Below are positions 24,308 through 37,771 of a stretch of 64,000 bases of DNA, in pieces (position 1 is the first letter of the stretch; every line of letters begins with the position of its first letter). A program made the position numbers and the translations under genes. Below the pieces are notes generated by a model that saw nothing but the letters and a program-made list of their open reading frames with translations, was not told where the DNA came from and did not search any database. Origin of the DNA: Daphnia pulex (Eukaryota > Arthropoda > Branchiopoda > Diplostraca > Daphniidae); NCBI RefSeq assembly GCF_021134715.1, contig NC_060021.1:9828501-9892500 (forward strand), read 5' to 3'.

Positions 24308-26710
24308 GTCCAAGCTTTCATAATTTTTAAAATTTTAAATAGCCTTGTGTGTATTCTATATAATGGACATATTCCTTGTTAAATGATGAGCAAGTCAAAC
24401 GTGCTGTATATTTATTTTAAAAGATGCGCGCCAAATAAATATTTTATGCAGTAAAATATTTTTCCGCTAGATGTCCCTCATTAAAAAAAAACAACAAACA
24501 TTTGATTCTCATCCCGTAGCAGGTAATTACAGCCAACGATTCTTTAGTTATTATTATTTTTCCACCATATTACTTATGCTTTACGTGATTTCTTTTTATT
24601 TTCTATTTTTTCGGTCAACTGGATTGTCTGTAAAATGAGACGGCGCTGAAGCTTAGGATAATAACAGTCAGATGCTGTGGCGGAGGCTGGATGATGGAAG
24701 TTGGGTGTGCTGTTGGGTGCGACCACCCATATGTGTGAGAAACGGGCAGCATGTGAGGCTGTTCTCAGTCTAAATATAATGCCATCCATCTCTCCCCGAA
24801 AGGAAGACCTGAGCCGCCGCTTTTCCATCACACACACACACAAGAGGTGAAATAATAATAATATCACGATAGGTTCTCTCTCTCTCTATGTGGTTTGTTT
24901 GTGATGGTGATCTCCTTTTTTTTTGTTCCCCTCCCTTTCTTCCTCACTCTGTGTCTTTCTCAGTCGATTGATGTGGAGGATATTATCCGCTCGGCTTCAC
25001 TCGGTTATTGCATCTGCCTCCGCACACACACACACACACACCGTATATAAGCTTATTGCCTCCTATCCTCTTGCGGTACGGCATCACACAGCAACTGGGC
25101 CATTTTCTATCTTTTTTCCATCCGCAGGAAGGAAGGAAGAAGACTGATTTGCTCGCTCGACCGTGCAGGTGCGTTTTCTCTGCTGCTGTGCAAGGAAAAG
25201 CTTTTTCTCAATCCTCAACCATCAGCCTCTTTGTGGTAACATTCACCGGAAACCTCAATACTATTCAATTGAATTTCGTTTTTGGCGCCAAATTCAATTG
25301 ATTTAATTTATCTTTTTTTAAAATAGTACCCACCTGCTTCGTTTTTCTTTCAACACAATTTGTTTTTGTATCAAATAAGCTGTCGCTATAGTCGAGTGCA
25401 ACCGGATACTTTTATCGTTTTTTTTTTCCCTTGTCTATGAGAGACCGCACGCGGTTTATTGTGTGTGTTTAAACGAGGGAAAAAGTCATAGACTCTGTCT
25501 CCCCCGAGTCTTTTATTTTTCAAGTTGAAAGAGTATAGGGGGGAAAAAAGTTTCAATCAATTCCCTCTTAACACACCCTCGAACGAGTAACAAACATCTG
25601 GTCCATTGGGGATGCTGCTGCATGATCCTTTTGTTTTCTATTGGCGACGACCTTATTGATCATCTTCCATGTTGGCTGGCCCTTGGATGTAATAAATGTC
25701 GGCTGTCTGATGAACCGCCGGCCCCGGTTTTTCAGCCAACGCCATTTTTGACGGTGAATTGATTAGCGCGGATCTTCCACCGCTGATGTAGATTGAATGG
25801 GTCTTTCATCGATGTGTAGTGGCCGCCATCTGTCGCGCCCCAAAAATCCTCCTCCTCCTTCCTTCCTCCCCCCCCCCCACCATACACACACATAAGAGGA
25901 GTATTGTGGTAAAAGAGACTTGGCTCAATGTATAATAAAAGAGAGTGCATGTCACGTGACACTCTTTTGTATATACAACACCCCACCCTATGTCTATATG
26001 TGGTAGTAGTTCCTCTAGTTCAATGCCCAATGCAGTTTTTCAGTTATATAAAAAAGGTTGACATACGGTCACTGTTCGGGATCTAATACGGGCCAACACG
26101 AGAAATAAATACTTGAACCTTTCTCTAGCCCTGTTTCGCCTATAGCTATATCGATCGATCCCCGGGATTTTATTCGATAGTTTTTATGGCGCAATTCTGG
26201 CGCAAAGAGAAATTCATTTTGAAATGTAACAGAAACAAATTCACACTTTCTCTCCCCCAACTACTCTCAAAATAGGAGAAATGTGTCAACCTGCACAAGC
26301 CGTCCGCGTTTGAAGCCAAGATGATGGCGGTATGCTGTCGGCAGGAGGAGGAGTGCATCTAAACGCGTCCAATGGTGTTATAGAGGGGAGCGGGAGCAGC
26401 CGCTTTGTCGACGCTCCGCCCTTTCGTGTGCGCCACGCTCAGACACTGGCACATGTTAGATCACACACACACAACCACTTTGTCCGATCCCTCATCACTT
26501 TTGTGCCGTGGCAGCTCGCCGCTGTGTCTCAGTCGTCGCCCAGCTGTCTGCCAGGATCGCATCGACTTGTCGCTCTGCTTAATACCCAAATAATCAGTTA
26601 ATTTATTACAATAATAAGTGCTGGAACGCATTCAAAACAGGTAATTGGAATAAATCACGACAACTTATCTTTGAGGTTTTTATTAAATTTGAAATATCTT
26701 GAAATTCAGA
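24308..26710 (+). other. Region upstream of the PRDM8/ZNF488-like gene
   Basis: Simple-sequence-rich non-coding DNA (CA repeats near 24830 and 25025-25043, GA and C tracts). A leader exon probably ends at 26640 (AAAACAG|GTAATT), and the intron 26641-26710 ends at TTCAG or one base earlier, before the ATG. A TCAGTCG initiator-like site at about 26528 is a possible start site. Confidence 0.4.
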
Positions 26711-27964
26711 ATGACCATGGACACGACGATGGAGAGCGGCCGTGAATCCAACAGCATCCCGAAGAATCAGACGACGCCTAAACGCAGTTTCGACGTGGCA
26801 TTTTTGACGGGCGTCAGTGAAAGTCATCGCTACCACAACAACAATCAAGTCAGTTCGGACGAAGACGATCAGGAAGAAGATTTGAGATGTGCCGCCAAGA
26901 AATCCATCGAAGATAAACCAACGATCCACAGCAAATTGCAGCAGCAGCAGCAAACGTCGGTCGTGAGCGGATCGCCGAAAAGCGCGTTCAAAAAAGTGAG
27001 CAAAATCAACCACAACAACAACAACAACACGGCGGAAACGAGCGCAAGTAGCAGCAGTGCTGGCGGAATGGGTAACAATCTCCCGGTGGATTTGAGCATG
27101 ATGATGTCGGCTGCTGCAGCGGCAGCCTCCTCCGCACCTCCCTATTACCACCCGTTCTCATTCCCGGCCATTGCAACCACTTTGTCGTTGCAATTACTGC
27201 AACAAAACAATGCGGCCAAAGGATTGGCCATGTCCTTGTTCAGTCATCCAGCTGCGGCGGCGGCTGCAGCCGCAATGGCCGCTCATCAGCAGTCCTTCTT
27301 CCAGCAGCAGCAGCAACAACATCCGCCCATGAAATCCGGCGGTGGTGGTGGTGGCAACAATCTTTTACATCCGTCTAGGGCGACAGACCGGCGTCCAGAT
27401 GGAGCCAATAATCTCATCGAGGATTACCTACGAGCCCAAGCTTCGCTCTATCAACATCAATCCGAGAAGGATTTCAACCTCTTCCCGGCTAATAACAAGA
27501 CTATGCGCCACGCTGATTCTTCGGCAGCCACTTATTGTCCTCCTCCGTTCCATTCCGCGATGGATCATCGGCTTTCGCGGCCTAATTCTTCCAGCATGGC
27601 ACCTCCTCCTCCGCCACCGCCTCCGCCACCCCCAGCTGCTCCTACACCGACGACTCCGCAGTCTCAACAGCAATCCGTTTCTTCGTCGCCAATCCATCAG
27701 ATTCCGGCGGCAGCTCTGGCGGCCAGTTTGGCATCGGCGCCATCGCAGAACGTTTGCGCAAAGTGCAACCTCAGTTTCCGCATGACGTCCGACCTCGTCT
27801 ACCACATGAGGTCGCAGCACCGGCGTGACGCCAACACCGATCCCGTCCGCCAAAAGCGACAGGAGAAATTGCGATGTCCCGTCTGCGGAGAAAATTTCCG
27901 CGAACGGCACCACCTGACACGACACATGACCTCGCACGAAGACCGTGAACTTGAAACCAAGTGA
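26711..27964 (+). CDS. PRDM8/ZNF488-like two-zinc-finger transcriptional repressor
   Basis: One coding exon, 417 residues from the ATG at 26711, directly after an acceptor; the open frame upstream has no other ATG. The body is low-complexity: acidic SSDEDDQEED, polyasparagine, polyalanine, polyglutamine, and a 13-proline run near residue 300. Two C-terminal C2H2 fingers carry the identity: CAKCNLSFRMTSDLVYHMR at about 348-370 and CPVCGENFRERHHLTRHM at about 388-409, with the linker DPVRQKRQEKLR. The FRMTSDL and FRERHHL cores match my recollection of vertebrate PRDM8 and ZNF488. There is no PR/SET domain in this exon. PVDLS (residues 125-129) is a CtBP-binding consensus, pointing to repression. 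Long non-coding flanks on both sides fit a developmentally regulated gene. Nuclear. Confidence 0.75.
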   Translation: MTMDTTMESGRESNSIPKNQTTPKRSFDVAFLTGVSESHRYHNNNQVSSDEDDQEEDLRCAAKKSIEDKPTIHSKLQQQQQTSVVSGSPKSAFKKVSKINHNNNNNTAETSASSSSAGGMGNNLPVDLSMMMSAAAAAASSAPPYYHPFSFPAIATTLSLQLLQQNNAAKGLAMSLFSHPAAAAAAAAMAAHQQSFFQQQQQQHPPMKSGGGGGGNNLLHPSRATDRRPDGANNLIEDYLRAQASLYQHQSEKDFNLFPANNKTMRHADSSAATYCPPPFHSAMDHRLSRPNSSSMAPPPPPPPPPPPAAPTPTTPQSQQQSVSSSPIHQIPAAALAASLASAPSQNVCAKCNLSFRMTSDLVYHMRSQHRRDANTDPVRQKRQEKLRCPVCGENFRERHHLTRHMTSHEDRELETK

Positions 27965-28623
27965 TTATTTTTATTTTAAATTTTGGGTTTTCCTGATTTT
28001 TCTCTGCGTTTGGTGACTACTGATTTGTTTCGACTATAAATCCTTTTCTCCCTGCTAATATCTGTGAAAAATTCGATATGTGTATTTTCTATTTAAGTGC
28101 TTCATTTGTGTTTCTTCGTTTTTTTTTGTTTGAGATTAATTGTTGGTTTGACACACTGTAACATATTGGAAAAGAAAAAGTTAATTTCTTCGATTTTTAC
28201 GTTTTTGTTTTTATCCCTGCCAAAGACATTCATCAGAATTATCTCAGACGAACCGGGTTTGCATGCATTTTTTAAAAACTTATTTATTGGCCTCTCTATT
28301 ATTGACAATTGTGCACCTAATTGAATAACCCAAATCACGATTGTGTCTAAATATAGTCAATTCAAACTTTATCCTTAATAACTTGTTGTTGGTGTGTATT
28401 CATTCCGTGAAATTGGTAATATACATACTACATCTAAAATAAGACATTCCTTTGATGATTTCACATAATTAATTCACGTTTCTGAAAAAAACCTTGAGCT
28501 GGAAACTAATTGACATTTTGCAACGTCGCCATCTTTTGTGTCAACACGTTTGAGCTGTCTGCTGCTGTTGATTTGATTTATTGAAATTTCTCATCTTAGC
28601 TCAATTGGTGCACTGAATTTTAA
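27965..28623 (+). other. 3' UTR of the PRDM8/ZNF488-like gene
   Basis: AT-rich non-coding sequence. The end of the transcript is not clear. Confidence 0.4.
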
Positions 28624-28736
28624 ATGGAGCAACTTATTTCTGCAAAGGATTGGCGTGCAAGGGTTCCCCGGTCACAAATCACGACACGAAAACGTGCATC
28701 GAATGCAGACGACGTCCCGAAAGTCTACACATGGGG
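28624..28736 (+). CDS. Possible orphan first coding exon
   Basis: An ATG (ttaaATGG) opens a basic, non-repetitive peptide (MEQLISAKDWRARVPRSQ, ending DVPKVYTWG). It reaches a strong donor, TGGG|GTAAGTC, in phase 1, but the frame also continues unspliced for 80 codons in all. The first part looks like real coding sequence, while the part after GTAAGT does not. I found no matching downstream exon and do not recognise the product. It may be the start of a gene with a long intron. Confidence 0.3.
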
Positions 28737-31700
28737 TAAGTCACGACTTTCTGTGCAAAAACTCTTGAAACGATCAACTCCCCTCGCCGAAAAAAGTTTC
28801 TCTTTCACGTTCGTGGTCGGCGTACGTTATGCTCGAATATCGATCGCCATTATTACTTTGAATTGAACCCATGATTGAACCCAGCCTAGTGACAGGTGCT
28901 TTGGCAGAATCAAAAGTTGGGTTTCGCAGCCCAGGGCCATCAGAACAGTGAACAGATTTAGCGAAATGTCAAGCCAAGGAAAGAATGATTCATGACTGTC
29001 TGCTTTTGTTGGAGAATTATAGTCTTCAATATGGGTAACCTCACAGTCGTAGCTTATAATAAAAAGAGATATAAGTTCTTTTCTTTTTGGGTGAAAAACT
29101 TTCACCCCCTCCTTTTTTGTGTCGTTGTTGCGGCTGTCGTATTCTTTCGCCTTTGCTATTCGTTCCCATTTTTATCAACACTGCTGCGACCGAACGCAGC
29201 CAACGAATCTGTTCTGCATAATGGCTCAAATAAGGCGCCGCTGCTTGACGCTGAATGACCATACGCTCATAAATTTCTCTCCCTCCACAATCTTTCCCCT
29301 CCGCTCTGTTTTTTCTTCCCCCCCACGCCAGAAATATATACGTATTATATATTTCCGGCGTGCAAGATGATAGTGATTCATACACATCCCCATATATATT
29401 TCATCCGACGACCTCTTTCTCTTTATTTCTTTTCCTGTTTTTTTTTCTTTTATGTCTGCCCGCGCTTTCAAATGGCCTTTGCATAAAATTGCATAATAAA
29501 GTCATCTGTACACTTTCCCCAGAGTTTGTTTCGATCATCCCTTTAAAGCTTTGCTGCCTGTGTCCTGCGCTTGCGTGTGTCTCTCGTTTGATTCGCCCAG
29601 ATGCATGATTTTATTTTTTCGGGATCATCTTCACGGCATAATTCCCCAACCCAACCCACTCCCACCGAAAGTTGGAAATCTGATCTGATCGATATTATTA
29701 TACTAGACACACAGTGTCGTCGTTGGGGGGAGGCACAGGACACAATTGTACACGATCCATTGACTTTTCTTTGTGTGTTACACAAATGCCCTGAAGAGGA
29801 AGAGGGGGGCCACTTCACGATGGGCCCATATTGCCGGTCGTTCAGATGGTAGTGGTCGGCGGTCAGTTGTTCAGTATGTCGTCGACACTCTTTCTTTTTC
29901 TCCCGAAGTGGACGCTTGACCGAGCAGCCCCCCCCCCTCCGCGAGCTCATTAAATATTCCGGCCGTTGGATCGATTTGTGTCCCGCTCCTTTTTGAGGAC
30001 ATTTCTTCTTCTTTTGTGGTGGGTGGGAAGTTCGTGTGTGATTGAGGTCATCTTGAAAGTCGATTGAGCGGAAGACTTGTTTCTTCTTGCCTCCCTAGGG
30101 TGTGTGGAGGATAATACTGTTTAGTATGCGAAAGGATCTCGGCCCCCTTGTGCAGTTACACAAGTCTGGCGCCCGCCATTGCCGTTTTATTCCACTCTGG
30201 CGAACACACTGAGAGAGAGCCGGAGCCGGAGCCGAAGGCAGTAACGTACGTTTCCGGATGGACACCCACAGTTAATAAAATAAACCCACCCCCAAGAAGG
30301 AAGATTCTAATCGTGTAGGAAAGAAAAAGGAAAAAATCCAGCAGTGGCGTCGATGACAGTTTGAACGTAAAAAAGCGGCGCCATCAGTTTCGATTGAATT
30401 TTGTTTCTTTTCAGGATCATTTTTATGTCGGGACTTTTTTTCTTCTTTTTTTTTTATGACAGACATCGTCTCGGATGTTCTAAAGCCGGTCGTTATATCT
30501 AGTGCGTTCTCTTGTATGACCCGACCATCACGCAACACTTCACATAAGTAAATGGTGGTGGTGGGGAGGAGGAGGGATGTTAAATAGGGAAAAGGACAAG
30601 AGGCCACCACCAAGTTGCGCTGTCGAGGTGGCGGCCAACTTCTTCTTCTCCTTCTAGGAGTCTGTTACTTTACCGCAAACTCTGTGACGAGAACCAACTT
30701 GGGGAAGGAGGAGCACAGATCTAATACACTTACACGACTCTCTCTCTATCTCTCTGTAAAGAGAAGACAAGTCCTTGGCGAGTTAGTTTCCTCTGTACAA
30801 CTAAAATCTAACTTGACGAAGACGGAGGACATCGACTTGGATTTGGCCGCCCGCTGGGGTATCCCCCGTAAATGTTTCAGAATTTTCGCTGCAAACTTTT
30901 AGACACCAGCGCCGTTGTTCTTCATCAATAATAAAAGAAGAAACTTGTCCTAGCTGCTATAGACGGGAGCTGGGAACAAAAGGGGGGATCGAAACAATTT
31001 TCTGCGGTCCTCAAGTTTTCAAAGTTGGTTGGAGGGCACAGTCGGGAGGAGATTGCATATATACATATAGCGGATAGGCGGGTGCATATCGAGGCAATCG
31101 AATCATCACGAAATGCCAAGGCGAGGAGAGTCATCATCCCGTTTGCATAATCACGGCGCCGTTGTGTGTCGTTCCGGGCGGATGAGCCGCGCACTCTACA
31201 CACTCGGGTCCTCGATTGCCTGAAGCTAGACGCCGCCTGTATAGTATCTTTTACGTATAAAGTACAAGCCTATAAATATCATCAGTTTTCGGGTGGGGTG
31301 GAGAAACAGAACCGAGCAGCAGCAGCCCCTTCCCCCCAACTGAATGAAACGATATAGAGAAGAGACGGGCTAACTGTGTGTGGCAGCTAAACCCAACCCA
31401 GCGTGTCATATAGGCCACTATAAATATATAAATGTGTACACATATCTGCTGGGAATTGTTGAGATGCGGGAATCAAAAATTTTCTCTTCTCGCATTCGAG
31501 TTTCGGGAAATGGGCGTGGTCTAATTGCTAGACCCAATATCTTTTTTTTTTTCTTAATCGTTACTCCGGGAAAAGAAAAAGCGTCAGTGGGTTGGAAGGG
31601 AAAAGTTGTTACCCCTAACTGATTGGCTCATTATCCGACGATACATCTCTTGCCCATTTTCATTTCTCGCTTGTTTTTACGATTACCTATACTATATCGA

Positions 31701-34700
31701 ACGAATGTTGTATCGTTTATACCGCGCGTTTCATCAGCCAAAGTGGGAGATGATGAAAATGACGAAAGCCTTCCACACCCATCCACCCATCATCATCTAA
31801 AGTTATTCCATTATTTGATTTCCCTCTTTTTTATTTTATTTTATTATTAACACACCTCCCCCCCCCCTCCCTCCTGTATCAATCGTCCAAATGCATTCTG
31901 ATATAATAAAACGGTTACCATTTATTTCTTTCACTCCCTTCTTCTTCTTCTTCTTCTTCCGCCGGAGCTACTGATGATGTTTTATGACCGGACGACAGTT
32001 GCTGTAATTGGTCCGCTGGGTTTTTCTAGTATATCCGCTTGTGTTTTTTTCTTCTATCTCTCCTCCCCCCCAAGAGAGAATAAGACGGATCACTTTTTAT
32101 ACGATCGTCTCTCCACCGGTTTCACTCCCGGTCGGTTGGGTGTAGGAAACAAATAAATGTGTATCGGGGATCGATGAATGCTGGTTGCTTGTAACACTCT
32201 CTCTCTCTACACACACACATTGGCCGTTATATTTACTCGTATTGACCTTGTTGTCCCCTCCGGAAAGAAAAAGACTATATAGAGAGAGAGCCCCCGTTTG
32301 ATTTATTGCAGTCCATACAGGAGAGCTTGGGAGGGGTAATCACGGCAATATAGAAAATGCTTGCGCTTCTAAATAATCTAATAGTTCCCTCTCTCTTTTT
32401 TTTCTCTTGTGTACGTATTTCCAAAAGACAGCAGAGATATAATATACGTTGCACTTCAGCAACCATTAGAGCGCCTGCCTTCCCGCTTGATGAGTTGAGG
32501 AGGGGCTTGGCAATGGTATTTAATAATGTCTTTCCATCTGCTTGATTATTCGATGCCAACGCGCAGCGTGAAAAAAAAAGAAGAAGATTCTCGGGGGGTA
32601 AAACAGGAAATGACAAGGAAATAATAACAACAAGAAAAAATGGGGGAAGGAAAGTGACACGAAAGGAAGCCAAAACTCGATAACATCGTCTACACACACA
32701 ATATATAGTGTGTACTGTGTACAGGGTCTCCCTTCTTTTTTCCATCTCTCGGGTCCAACAAAACTCGTTTAGATCACAAATAGCATAGAGAGAGAGAGAG
32801 AAGAAACTGATCTCTCAGTGGCGGTGGACCCTCTATTGTGTGCGCATTCGACCCTGGCCGATTCACGCCGACAACACCCATTCGCCCCGTTGTGTGTTGT
32901 ATAATAACGCACCTATCAGTGAACGGCGAGATTGAAGTCACAATGGACCCAAAGGCCCTTCCCAGCAGCGCCAATAGGAGAGGGAAAAGATTGGACAGGC
33001 ACCGCTCAATTTCCTGGGCTCGTGATTCATTTTTTCTTCGGTTTGATCGTCTTTTTGGTCCCCCCCCCCTTCTTTTTTCTGATGACACACATGACAGTAG
33101 TTGTGATTTTGTTTATCTGCGTGCGGATGCCCGGAAGCTTTGCAGTTGTTTTGTTTTTTTTCCCCGTTTCTGATTGAGTGACTGTCTTGACTGTTTGGCA
33201 TAGGTCTCCTTTTTACAACTGCACTATGACGTAGTCGGTGGGTGGTAGTACTATATGTCCCCATAAATAGAGGGACGATCGTTTACATATGAATCCGGCA
33301 GCGGATGTTTTGGTTGGTGCCAGAAATGATGATCATCTCTCTGCTCTTTCTGATTGATATTTCCTTGGTGTATAGCTAGGAGAGAGAAAAAATTGTGATT
33401 CTTCTTTTGTTGGGTTGTCGTCTTTTGCCCAGGAGCGTGTGCAACCTTCCTCCTGGAAAAGAAAAAAAATTCAGTTATACCTTCCGCTTGGCTGCTGGCG
33501 GAACTGCTGCTGAATATGGATGCAGTTGCCTTCTCTTATATACACAGCGCAATCATTTCCCTTTTTCTTTTTCCAGCCCCCAAACCTTATTCCTGCCATT
33601 GATGATGGACCTGTCTTGTGTGTGTCTCCAAAAACAGTCTGAGCGTCGCCCATCTTTGGCTCCCGTTTTATGTACAACGACTCTTTTGTTTTCCTTTTTC
33701 TTTTGGGAAGTTGGTTGATGGAAAAATTCAAATAAGAAAACCCGCCAAAAAAAATGCCAAGTGACACGACAGTAGATATAGCAGCAGCATAAATCTGAGT
33801 AAAGCTCTTGATGGATTCGATTCACCAGAGTGGCGTATCGATCCGATCTTGAGCAGTCGGCTAGAGTCTCTAGCCTCTGCAGTGTCTTATGGGCAGGGGA
33901 GAATACTTGAATGGTGATGGATCACTCGTCATCTCTCGCACGTGTGTTCTGCTCAACACTTTGGTAAAATATGAAAATAAACTCGAGCTAAAAAAAAAGG
34001 TTCGTCGGACAAGAATTTCAAATAGCCCGCCGCTGGACAATTGAATCATCTGTGTAGAATTTCTTTTTCAAGACAAATTTTTTAAAAATTCAGTTCAGTA
34101 TGTCTGCTGCGGTACACATTTAAATATGTTCGGGCTAACCGCCACTTGGGGGCCTGCTGTACTGTCAGTCGGCCGCTGTCGAATCAGATTCACGTCGTCT
34201 GTATTATATAGTCGACCCGAAGGCGAAATAGATTGTACAGCCCGTCCTATCTCTCCGTAGATATCCCGTGGTATATGTGTGTGTTTTTTATGGGGGTCAG
34301 ATGGGCCCGCCTCTATATGCAATTCGATCCGCTCACTTTGAATTGAAATATTGCTTCGGTTTTTCTTCTTTTTATTTCGACGATGCGCGATCCGTTCTTC
34401 AAGTTTTTCCTTCTTCCTGATGGCTAAAAGTTTTCCCATCGCCGCACTTTTATTTTATTTTCTTTCAAGAAATCCTTTGAAAAATGACGAAGGAGGAGAA
34501 GGAAGGTTTTACATCATCATCGCCGCATGATGATGATGTGTTCCTTTTTCCGGCCGCCCAACAGATCCATTGATTCTGATTACTTCCAACAGTACATTAG
34601 AAGCCTTATAGTACTCCGGGTCGCGGGTGGTTCCCCCCCCCCCCCCAGCTCCCCATCCGTTGACGCTAATGATGGGCCCTAAAGTTATTTATATTACGCG

Positions 34701-37311
34701 GTATAATACCGAGTTGGCACGGCTTTTCATTTTTCGGCACGAATATTAATATATTGTGCTGTATATGTGTGACGTTAGAGTATAGTACCGAGCACAGCAG
34801 CAGCTTAAAACAACCCCCATTTCTCCACAGTCGAGCAGAGTTTTGACTGATTGATTCTCGTTACTAATTGAATCCCATCATTAATTTCCATTAGTCGAGT
34901 TTGTGTTGTCGATCGGCCGAGAAAGCGATAAAGTTTCGAATGCGCCGCCCGTGTATAGATGAAACCATCAGGAATAATGAAAAGTTTATCTTTCCCTTTG
35001 TGTGTGCTCATCCACACACAAGAGGGGGGGCCGAAAAAGACAAATGTTTGGCGAAACAGACTGACGAGTCGATGAGTCTCTGTCTGTCCCTTTTTTTTGA
35101 GGGTGGGACAAGATGAAACGATGTCAGGAGCGGCACTGCAGCCGGTCGCCTACATTTGGACGTGTAAGAATATTATTCATCACTCGGGAGAAGGCAAGTT
35201 TAGCCAATCTTGTTGAGTAGTTTTTCACCACCCCAGCTCGACTGTTTCGGGGTATTTCTATACACTTTGTCAGGTGCAAAATGGGCCTCTTGGCTATTGT
35301 AGATTCCTTCATTGATTGTGAATTTCATTTTCGAAATCATGTTTTTAAAAAATGTTGCGTAACAGTCGATGACTTTGTAGATGTAATTGAATTAGAAATC
35401 AACCCTCCCTTCTCCACTCTTATGGCTTGTGGAGTGGGAGGGGTTCTGGATTTGATGGGGTGGCGAATAGCTGGATTGGACGCGGGCATATTCTTATTCC
35501 TCGCTTCACCACCGCGGTGCCGTCCGTCTCCACCCGATGTGCTTTTCTATACGTAAATAATCTGGTTAGTCAGATTTATTTATGCTCCTCATGTGCTCTG
35601 CGCAAGAGGGAATAAATGAAAGAAACTGCTGCCCCATAAAAAGAAGAGATGCGGGGGCCCACACAGATGTCGGCACACCATCGGTGTTGTATTAAACCGT
35701 GGCTTGTGTAAGAATTGATGCAGCAGACACGATCGGTCACGCCGTCACTCCACCGCCCGATGTTAGACGCAGGGGAAACTTAGGGTCGATTGTACATGCG
35801 CAGCACAGTTTCGATTCGCTCGGCTGCATTTCTCCATCCGTGAACAAACATTGAATCTTTCTCTACCCTGTAACTGTATAGTCAGTTTTCCTTCCACTGC
35901 GGCAAAACCACAAAACAAAACCAAAAATACATAATCTCGAAATGAAACTGCCTTTGGTGATGGCCGACAATTGTCGTGTACGCAAATTTCAATTCCCATA
36001 CGATAGGCCTATCGAAAATGATTTGTGGCGACATTTGAACTGATCCGATATTTAAATGAATTTTTTAAAAGAAGTTAATGCCCCTTTGCTCATACCCAAT
36101 GATTTCTTAATGAGGAAGGAAAGACTAGCCGTTTTAGGTCTCTTAACTATGTCTTTTAATCTCTCGATGCGAAGTCTTAATGAAACTGTTGGGATTTTCC
36201 GTTTGGCTGGCCTTCCGATCCCCGTAACTGCGGAATCGGGATAGTGAATTAGTAATACCAGGGACTCGAACGGAGGGTAAAGATTAAACAATTTTAGTAT
36301 TCTAGCTATAGCTATATTGCTTTTGGAATTGTTTCGAGTCCTCACGTATTAATTTGATTTGTTGAATCAATTGAATTTTCCGAGCATTGCAAGTATTTAC
36401 GAAGGATTATTTCATTTAATAAGCAGCAATGATCTTTTTTGGATTTCTTTTTCAACTACCGACGCCTAGCGAGACATCTAATGGCCATCAAGCAACTATA
36501 CAGTTCTGTGCCAAGGGAATTTTGCTGCAAGCCTATTTGAAAAGTGAAACAAAGTCGAATCAAGCTTTTTTATGAGGCCAAATCTTATTTACATCTGTTG
36601 AATGCTGGGAAGTCCAATTTGAAATCATGTTTTTAGTTTTTATCCTGTTTTTCCTGACCGTGAACGTCGAGTTCTTTAACGAAAAGAAAAATTTTGTTTT
36701 TTAACCTGAATGACTTTTTAAAAATGGTCTACAATTCATTTTCAAAAGCCTTTTAATTGAAATCTACGGAGTTGAGAGTCAATGGTTCCCGCCAAAGCAC
36801 ACGTTTAAATGTACCGAAACACTTTTTTAAAGTTGCAAACTAAATCTGTTACTTTTGATCTTTTTATCCTCCAAAAGCAACTTTGCTTAAAATTTACATT
36901 TATCTTTCAAGTGAACTTTGTTTGATCTTTATACAGTTTAAAGTTTTCGAGCTAGGGTCGGTCGTCAAAAGTGCGTTTTATACAAGATTTGCGTTTACGA
37001 GTGTCTAAAGACTTGGTCTAAACTCTAAAGGACTGAATGAGGATTGCTGTTGTGTTCCACCGCAGACAGACATAGACGAAAGTTTGTTATCGAAATTCCA
37101 ATTAAATGCAACCAATTAATTTTAATGTACCTTCCTCCAGGATGTAAAGGAATTACCCATTCATGTCAACAAACAACCCGTTTCGTTCGACCGGAACAAG
37201 AATTAAAGCAACTAGCCCGATGTCGTTCAAGATTTCCATCGTGGCCCCAAGAATAACTCGTCGGCTTGGATTGAACCATTTACCAAACCTCTCTTCAAAA
37301 GAATGTCTGGT
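28737..37311. other. Gene desert, 8.6 kb
   Basis: No exon that I can support on either strand. The sequence is rich in C and G runs (for example 29928-29938, 31859-31867, 34634-34647), GA/CT tracts and CA repeats. Open frames of up to about 156 codons (for example 32275-32745, -) have simple-sequence composition. It may hold distal regulatory DNA of the neighbouring zinc-finger gene, or an intron of the orphan exon. Confidence 0.5.
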
Positions 37312-37317
37312 TTTTTG

Positions 37318-37745
37318 GTATTCATTTTGATATTGGTTGATGTAGACCCATTCCCCAGATGTATTCCCATTCTCCAGCAACATCAACCTGCAGAAGGAAA
37401 GGCTAGTTTGCATTTCCTGCACGCTCGAAGGTCACGGTGAAAATTACGTGTAAAACTGTCAGTGCGGTGGTGTAGAGGTTGGGTGAGAAAGGTACGTGTT
37501 TCATAATTATCAAGCAGGTATAATAGCCGCAAGGCTCAGCCATTTGATATTCATTTTGATATTTGTTTTTGTAGACCCATCCCCAGCAACGCCAACCTAA
37601 AGAAGAAAAGGCCAGTTTGCATTTTCTTCATGCTCGAAGGTCACGGAGATCATTACATAAAACGTATCATGCGACGGCGGAGAGGTTGGGTGAGAAAGCT
37701 ACGTGTTTCATCATTATCAAATAGGTACAATGCCCGCAAGGCTTA
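37318..37745 (+). repeat. Imperfect tandem repeats upstream of the YYT genes
   Basis: Units of roughly 210-230 bp share TATTCATTTTGATATT (37319, 37547), the GTAGACCCAT..CCCCAG block, CAGTTTGCATTTTC-like sequence, CTCGAAGGTCACGG (37424, 37632), and GGTTGGGTGAGAAAG followed by TACGTGTTTCAT. Two units lie in the palindrome arm and a diverged third lies just outside it. They sit where upstream control elements of the first YYT gene would be. Confidence 0.65.
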
Positions 37746-37771
37746 AGAGGTGAGGGTGATCAAAAAAATCG

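Noticed and set aside
26606-27151. 181-codon antisense frame over the PRDM8/ZNF488-like exon
   Set aside because: A shadow of the sense frame; its translation is the reverse of low-complexity codons.
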